Positions 15,047 through 18,907 of a DNA stretch of 18,907 nucleotides are shown piece by piece. The position numbers and the translations under genes were made by a program. Positions within the stretch are counted from its first letter, which is position 1. Each line of letters starts with the position of its first letter. Below the pieces are notes generated by a model that worked only from the letters and a program-made list of their open reading frames with translations, was not told the DNA's origin and searched no databases. The stretch comes from Pseudomonadota bacterium. Its GTDB lineage: Bacteria > Pseudomonadota > Gammaproteobacteria > UBA4575. The stretch spans positions 1-18,907 of the forward strand of contig VXPJ01000083.1 in assembly GCA_009839635.1 (NCBI GenBank). Reading direction: 5' to 3'.

Positions 15047-15486
15047 GATACTTTAGGAGTCAAAGATGGAAGTCATTAAGCCGATGACTATATCGTTAAA
15101 CCAATTAGGCTGCCAACTGAGGCAGGCCCCTGCTATGCCACCAAGCCCCGGAAGTGGATGCGCCGGGCCATGTTTGGGCGGGATGTATACCGGTGCTGAC
15201 GGCGTGTCGTTTTCAAGCACGTACGAGCATTGACCGTAGCAAGCGATGCAACAAGGACAGACCCTGGGATGTGATTGAGAAGCAGTTGCATCAATAGCTA
15301 AGAAACGCAGTTGCCGGGCAGAAAAACCAGACCGCTGACTTTGCTCAAGATCATGCTTTTTTCGCACCCGCAAAACTTCCGAAATGGTATAAGGCCGCTT
15401 TAAACTACCATAACTATATTTTGGTTGAATCATCACCGTATCGCCATCACACTTGAGCGTTACAAAAACAGCCTGGACCCTAGAAT
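15047..15486. other. 440-bp divergent intergenic region upstream of aprM and acetolactate synthase
   Basis: This region separates two divergent genes and presumably holds the aprM promoter. It is visibly more AT-rich toward aprM (15340-15430). A minus-strand frame (15053-15436, GTG then ATG at 15433) ends 6 bp before the acetolactate synthase start. Its product has CPCC and CYGQC clusters and a Pro/Gly-rich middle. It has no recognisable domain and no good ribosome site, so I do not call it a gene. I find no convincing sigma-70 promoter, riboswitch or terminator by eye. Confidence 0.45.
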
Positions 15487-16266
15487 ATGTTCACCGGCAA
15501 TCCCTTTGCTGAGCTTTCGACCCACATCCCCAGCGTCGTGGCACAAGTCTACGTCGTAGTCATGTTTATCCTGGTCGTGGCAGGCACACTGATCGATGTC
15601 ATACACAAAAAAAGTGCCAAGTACTTTTTTGAAGACTGGGAAAAGTCGAAAAGCAAGGGGACAAGGCAGGTTGGCAGTGGAGAAGTCATGGCCATGGCGG
15701 TTCAAACCATGGCAAGTGAGGTACTGACGTCATCGGAATTTTGTTCCACCCGGCGCAGGATCGCCCATCTGCTGACGATGTACGGCTTCGTCATTTATCT
15801 CGTTGCCACCACCATCATGGTATTCGGGTATCCAACCCCCGCCAGTCCGACACCGGTACTGTGGCCGTTGCTGTGGAACCTCGGGGCGCTGATGGTCTGT
15901 ATCGGCGGCTACTGGTTCTGGTTCTTCATTCGGGTCGATGTTACGGCCGAGGGCTATTCGCCGTTTCGCATTGTGCAGGCTGACCTGTTCATACTCTCAC
16001 TGGTTGCGAGTACAACACTGGCCTTGTTGTGGTCATGGCTGCCGACGTCGATCATCGGGTGGTTGTTTTTCGGGTTATATGTGCTTGCGACCACTATACT
16101 CTTTGGTTCCATTCCCTGGTCCAAGTTTGCGCACATGTTCTTCAAACCCTCCGCTGCCTTGCAGAAAAGGGTTGCAGAGGCCGCTGGCTCAAGAAGCAAT
16201 TTGCCGGCACCGGCGGACAAGCCTGAAACATTCGGTTCGGCGCGCGGACTGCCAACGAATTACTAA
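15487..16266 (+). CDS. aprM: AprM, membrane anchor of dissimilatory APS reductase
   Basis: Predicted 259-residue membrane protein with about five transmembrane helices (roughly 17-38, 93-115, 124-148, 165-186, 188-210). A cytoplasmic-looking loop at 40-90 and a hydrophilic C-terminal tail after 212 flank the membrane part. Its position directly before aprB and aprA is the aprMBA order known from purple sulfur bacteria such as Allochromatium. There AprM is thought to anchor AprBA and pass electrons from APS reductase to the quinone pool or respiratory chain, in place of QmoABC. Histidines 40, 94 and 216 near helix ends could be haem ligands, but this is speculative. The ATG at 15487 is the first in frame, with no strong ribosome site. 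The identification rests on topology and context. Confidence 0.88.
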   Translation: MFTGNPFAELSTHIPSVVAQVYVVVMFILVVAGTLIDVIHKKSAKYFFEDWEKSKSKGTRQVGSGEVMAMAVQTMASEVLTSSEFCSTRRRIAHLLTMYGFVIYLVATTIMVFGYPTPASPTPVLWPLLWNLGALMVCIGGYWFWFFIRVDVTAEGYSPFRIVQADLFILSLVASTTLALLWSWLPTSIIGWLFFGLYVLATTILFGSIPWSKFAHMFFKPSAALQKRVAEAAGSRSNLPAPADKPETFGSARGLPTNY

Positions 16267-16271
16267 ATCAG

Positions 16272-16290
16272 CCTGGTCAATACCTGGTCA
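16272..16290 (+). repeat. Direct repeat CCTGGTCA, two copies, upstream of aprB
   Basis: CCTGGTCA occurs at 16272-16279 and 16283-16290, eleven bases apart start to start. It lies in the 85-bp aprM-aprB spacer, shortly after the aprM stop. The spacing is about one helical turn, so a protein could bind both, but chance is a fair explanation. Confidence 0.3.
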
Positions 16291-16351
16291 GGCCATCATT
16301 TGATCCTCAAGAAAATAATCATTACCCAACAACAGGAGATGACAGAATAGC

Positions 16352-16798
16352 ATGCCCACTTTCGTTTATATGACTCGCTGCGATGGTTGTGGTCACTGCG
16401 TGGATGTCTGTCCTTCGGACATCATGCACATCGATAAGACCTATCGTCGTGCCTACAATATCGAGCCCAACATGTGCTGGGAGTGTTACTCCTGTGTAAA
16501 GGCTTGCCCGCAAAACGCGATTGATGCACGTGGATACGCTGACTTCGCACCTCTCGGTCACAGCGTGAGAGCGCTTCGTGAGGAAGAAAAAGGCACGATC
16601 TCCTGGAAGATTCTGTTCCGTGACGGACGCGAAAAGAATTTTGTCTCGCCGATACGGACGACCAAGTGGGGGACTATTCCGTCGCCGGCGGACCTGGAGA
16701 CGCCCAGTGCAGAAGCGATGCAATCACAGGAACTCGCTCACGAACCGGATGCCCTCAACATCGACGGCGGGCTACCTACGTGGAAAGGAGCAGTCTAG
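16352..16798 (+). CDS. aprB: Adenylylsulfate reductase beta subunit
   Basis: Predicted 148 residues, the electron-transfer subunit of dissimilatory APS reductase, with two 4Fe-4S clusters. The first ligand set is C10, C13, C16 and C20 (CDGCGHCVDVCP); the second is C42, C45, C48 and C52 (CWECYSCVKACP). The C-terminal tail from about 85 (SWKILFRDGREKNFVSPIRTT) wraps AprA in known structures. It carries electrons between the flavin of AprA and AprM. The ATG at 16352 gives the family start MPTFVYMTRCDGCG; a CAGGAG lies rather far upstream (13 nt). The TAG stop at 16796-16798 shares its last base with the aprA GTG start, so the two subunits are translationally coupled. Acidic residues are abundant near the end (SAEAMQSQELAHEPDALNID). 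Confidence 0.97.
   Translation: MPTFVYMTRCDGCGHCVDVCPSDIMHIDKTYRRAYNIEPNMCWECYSCVKACPQNAIDARGYADFAPLGHSVRALREEEKGTISWKILFRDGREKNFVSPIRTTKWGTIPSPADLETPSAEAMQSQELAHEPDALNIDGGLPTWKGAV
16784..16790 (+). promoter_or_regulatory. Shine-Dalgarno AAAGGAG that fixes the aprA GTG start
   Basis: AAAGGAG sits 7 nt before GTG at 16798-16800, inside the end of aprB. It selects this GTG over an in-frame ATG at 16666 deep in aprB. The resulting AprA begins MGWFNRRKTVFEDCDVLVVG, which has the FAD-binding strand at the expected place. Confidence 0.85.
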
Positions 16799-18642
16799 TG
16801 GGGTGGTTTAATCGAAGAAAAACGGTTTTTGAAGATTGCGACGTGCTCGTTGTAGGTGGTGGCATGGCCGGCTGTGGTGCCACGTACGAATCCAAATACT
16901 GGGGGCGTGACCTCAAGGTGGTCTGTGTCGAAAAAGCCAATATTGAGCGCAGTGGTGCGGTGGCACAGGGCCTGTATGCAATCAACTGCTACATGGGCAT
17001 GCAGTGGAACGAAAATCAACCGGAGGACCATGTGCGCTATGCGCGCAATGACCTCATGGGGCTTGTCCGGGAGGACCTGGGCTACGACATCGCCCGGCAT
17101 GTTGATTCTGCAGTGCACAAGTTTGAAGAATGGGGTCTTCCCATGATGCGGGACCCGGAAACGGGCCGCTATCAGCGTGAGGGCAAATGGCAAATCATGA
17201 TTCACGGCGAAAGCTACAAGCCGATTGTCGCCGAGGCTGCACGCAAGGCGGCGGATGAAGTCTATAACCGGATCATGGTGACCCACCTGCTGATGGACGA
17301 GGCGAAATCAAACCGGGTAGCGGGTGCTGTCGGCTTCAATGTCCGTACCGGGGATTTTCATGTATTTCGTGCCAAGGCAGTGATCGTTTGTGCCGGTGGT
17401 GCTTCGCACATCTACAAGCCACGTTCTGTGGGAGAAGGCATGGGGCGCACTTGGTATGCTCCCTGGAGCAGTGCCTCGGCCTACGCACTACCCATACTTG
17501 TCGGTGCCAAGATGACACAGATGGAGAATCGGATCGTTCTTGCCCGGTTCAAGGACGGCTATGGTCCTGTCGGAGCCTACTTCTTGCACCTCAAAACGTA
17601 CACAGAGAATGCGTATGGCGAGGAATACGAGTCCAAGTGGTATGAGCACACGAAGGAGCTTGTAGGAGACTACATTGATCATCACCCGACCCCAACCTGC
17701 CTACGTAACCATGCTTTTCTTGAAGAGCTGAAAGCAGGCAGAGGTCCTATCCGCATGGTGACCAAGGAGGCCTTCCAGGATCCGCATAAAGAAACTGTCG
17801 GCTGGGAGAATTTTCTCGGCATGACTATCGGGCAAGCCGTGGTTTGGGCGTCGCAAAACATTGACCCCAAGCACATCAACCCGGAGCTGACAACATCCGA
17901 ACCCTATGTCATGGGCTCTCATGCGACCTGCTCGGGTGCTTGGGCCAGTGGCCCCGAGGACGTTGCACCTTCTGACTATCAGTGGGGCTACAACCGAATG
18001 ATGACCGTTGAGGGCTTGTTTGGTGCAGGTGACACAATCGGCGGCAGTGCGCACAAGTTCTCGTCAGGATCCTATACCGAGGGTCGAATTGCGGCCAAGG
18101 CTGCGGTGAAGTACGTAAATGACATGAACAGTGAGAAACTTCGGGTCAGCGAGAAACAGTACGAAGATCTGAAAAAAGAGATCTACCAACCTCTGGAAAA
18201 TTACGAGGTTGGCCGTAACGAGATCGTGGCGGGGACCGTCTCGCCAAGCTATATTCTCCCGATCCATGGTCTCCAGCGCCTTGAAAAGATCATGGACGAA
18301 TATGTGGGTGGAATCAGTACCAACTACATGACCAATGAGCCCTTGCTCACTCGTGGTCTGGAGTTGTTGGATATGCTGAAGGAAGACCTTAATCACATTG
18401 GGGCCGAAGACCTTCATCAACTGCAAAGGGCATGGGAACTCCAGCACCGGTTTATAGCTTCACAGTCTGTGGCTCACCATACGCTGTTCCGCAAGGAGAC
18501 ACGCTGGCCGGGATATTATTACCGTGGTGATCATCCGAAACTCGACGACGAGAACTGGCACTGCCTCACCTTGTCCCGCTATGACAAGGAATCTGACAGC
18601 TGGGACATGGAGAAAGCACCCGTTCACCACATAATCGACTAG
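16798..18642 (+). CDS. aprA: Adenylylsulfate reductase alpha subunit (FAD catalytic subunit)
   Basis: Predicted 614 residues, the flavin catalytic subunit interconverting APS + 2 electrons with sulfite + AMP. In sulfur oxidisers it runs toward APS. The FAD-binding start is DVLVVGGGMAGCGATYES (about 15-32) with E45 for the ribose and ERSGAVAQGLYAINCYMG for the flavin loop. Active-site regions include GRTWYAPWSSASAYA (216-230), QMENRIVLARFKDGYGPVGA (241-260) and GSHATCSGAWASG (373-385). These contain the Trp, Arg and His of the conserved APS pocket. FGAGDTIGGSAHKFSSGSYTEGR (split across 408-430) closes the FAD site. The APWSSASAY sequence and the upstream aprM suggest the sulfur-oxidiser lineage. 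The start is GTG at 16798, overlapping the aprB stop, with a strong ribosome site. Confidence 0.97.
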   Translation: MGWFNRRKTVFEDCDVLVVGGGMAGCGATYESKYWGRDLKVVCVEKANIERSGAVAQGLYAINCYMGMQWNENQPEDHVRYARNDLMGLVREDLGYDIARHVDSAVHKFEEWGLPMMRDPETGRYQREGKWQIMIHGESYKPIVAEAARKAADEVYNRIMVTHLLMDEAKSNRVAGAVGFNVRTGDFHVFRAKAVIVCAGGASHIYKPRSVGEGMGRTWYAPWSSASAYALPILVGAKMTQMENRIVLARFKDGYGPVGAYFLHLKTYTENAYGEEYESKWYEHTKELVGDYIDHHPTPTCLRNHAFLEELKAGRGPIRMVTKEAFQDPHKETVGWENFLGMTIGQAVVWASQNIDPKHINPELTTSEPYVMGSHATCSGAWASGPEDVAPSDYQWGYNRMMTVEGLFGAGDTIGGSAHKFSSGSYTEGRIAAKAAVKYVNDMNSEKLRVSEKQYEDLKKEIYQPLENYEVGRNEIVAGTVSPSYILPIHGLQRLEKIMDEYVGGISTNYMTNEPLLTRGLELLDMLKEDLNHIGAEDLHQLQRAWELQHRFIASQSVAHHTLFRKETRWPGYYYRGDHPKLDDENWHCLTLSRYDKESDSWDMEKAPVHHIID

Positions 18643-18679
18643 GCAACCAGCCAAGTCCGTCAGAATCGTTTCCTCCTGG

Positions 18680-18709
18680 ACACACAGGTCGTGCCTGCGA
18701 CTTGTGTGT
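18680..18709 (+). terminator. 12-bp hairpin between aprA and the ATPase gene
   Basis: The arm at 18680-18691 (ACACACAGGTCG) pairs along its full length with 18698-18709 (CGACTTGTGTGT), with one G-U wobble and a 6-nt loop (TGCCTG). An outer CCGTC (18657-18661) and GACGG (18713-18717) can also pair, enclosing the whole structure. No T-run follows, so it is either an attenuator, a processing or stabilising element for the aprMBA mRNA, or a Rho-assisted terminator. Confidence 0.55.
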
Positions 18710-18792
18710 GCCGACGGAATTTAGATGCTTGCGAACTGATCCGAGAACCGGTAGGGTCAGTCCCTGCCGCAGGATCAGGTCCCTCTATCCCA

Positions 18793-18907
18793 ATGAAAGC
18801 AAAGTCCTTCAAGCCAGAAGAATATTTCGTCGAGAAAGAACCCTATTACGAGCCCATCGGCAAAGAGATTGAGGTATTCGAGGCGGCTTACAACAACCAG
18901 CTTCCCG
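18793..18907 (+). CDS. CbbQ/NirQ/NorQ-type AAA+ ATPase, N-terminal part (3' truncated)
   Basis: Only the first 38 codons are inside the window, beginning MKAKSFKPEEYFVEKEPYYE. The pattern EPYYEPIGKEIEVFEAAYNN followed by QLP is the conserved N-terminus of CbbQ/NorQ/NirQ MoxR-branch ATPases, whose Walker A normally follows directly after xLPVMLKGP. These ATPases pair with a von Willebrand-domain partner (CbbO, NorD) to activate or remodel metalloenzymes such as Rubisco and NO reductase. The ATG at 18793 has only a weak AGGT upstream. It lies 150 bp after aprA, beyond a hairpin, on the same strand. Which member of the family it is, and its client, cannot be told from this fragment. Confidence 0.72.
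   Translation, partial: MKAKSFKPEEYFVEKEPYYEPIGKEIEVFEAAYNNQLP

Noticed and set aside
15053..15436. Minus-strand 127-codon frame upstream of acetolactate synthase as a gene
   Set aside because: No recognisable domain, no good ribosome site, Pro/Gly-rich middle and mixed base composition; kept only as a note in the intergenic entry and as a finding.
15340..15486. Sigma-70 promoter for aprM, using TATAAG (15388-15393) or TATATT (15415-15420) as -10 elements
   Set aside because: Neither has an acceptable -35 hexamer at 16-18 bp spacing, so I do not annotate a promoter.
16666..16797. N-terminal extension of AprA back to an ATG inside aprB
   Set aside because: The extra 44 residues are an out-of-frame reading of aprB; the GTG at 16798 has a strong ribosome site and gives the family N-terminus.

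Overview
The window looks like a chromosomal segment of a sulfur-oxidising, probably chemolithoautotrophic gammaproteobacterium. The strongest evidence is the aprM-aprB-aprA cluster at the right end. It encodes dissimilatory APS reductase with its AprM membrane anchor, the arrangement used by sulfur oxidisers that run the enzyme from sulfite to APS. A pyrophosphate-dependent phosphofructokinase (pfp) and gammaproteobacterial-type PepN, BolA, TatD and Adk proteins fit the same picture. Species assignment is not possible from the sequence alone. I see no mobile element, CRISPR array, tRNA or rRNA.

Layout, left to right. (1) 1-782: C-terminal barrel of a TonB-dependent receptor, cut by the window edge. 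A perfect 12-bp hairpin separates it from the next, convergent unit. (2) 4007-887, minus: pepN followed by a double-CDGSH iron-sulfur protein. (3) 4080-6077, plus: trhO-type tRNA hydroxylation protein, tatD and bolA, diverging from pepN. (4) 9425-6092, minus: a tight five-gene run. It encodes a 2Fe-2S/ferredoxin-reductase-like protein, an ATGA-coupled Cys-rich orphan, a two-domain sulfurtransferase, a zinc-ribbon Nudix hydrolase with a TTG start, and a pseudo-receiver-like small protein. (5) 9580-10191, plus: YfcE-like phosphodiesterase. (6) 10925-10269, minus: adk, diverging from pfp at 11205-12467, plus. (7) 15046-12518, minus: a lone acetolactate synthase large subunit followed by a putative lipoprotein. 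(8) 15487 to the end, plus: aprM, aprB, aprA (GTG start overlapping the aprB stop), a long hairpin, then the start of a CbbQ/NorQ-type AAA+ ATPase.

How the genes may work together (inference). AprBA consumes AMP and sulfite to make APS, with electrons leaving through AprM to the membrane. Adk balances AMP, ADP and ATP, and Pfp uses or makes pyrophosphate, so three enzymes in the window touch the AMP/PPi economy of sulfite oxidation. The sulfurtransferase operon could handle sulfane sulfur or a redox maturation step. Its lead protein keeps a normal 2Fe-2S site but has lost the usual FAD- and NAD-binding signature residues, and its coupled partner is a Cys-rich protein of no family I recognise. 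This pair is the best candidate here for something undescribed.
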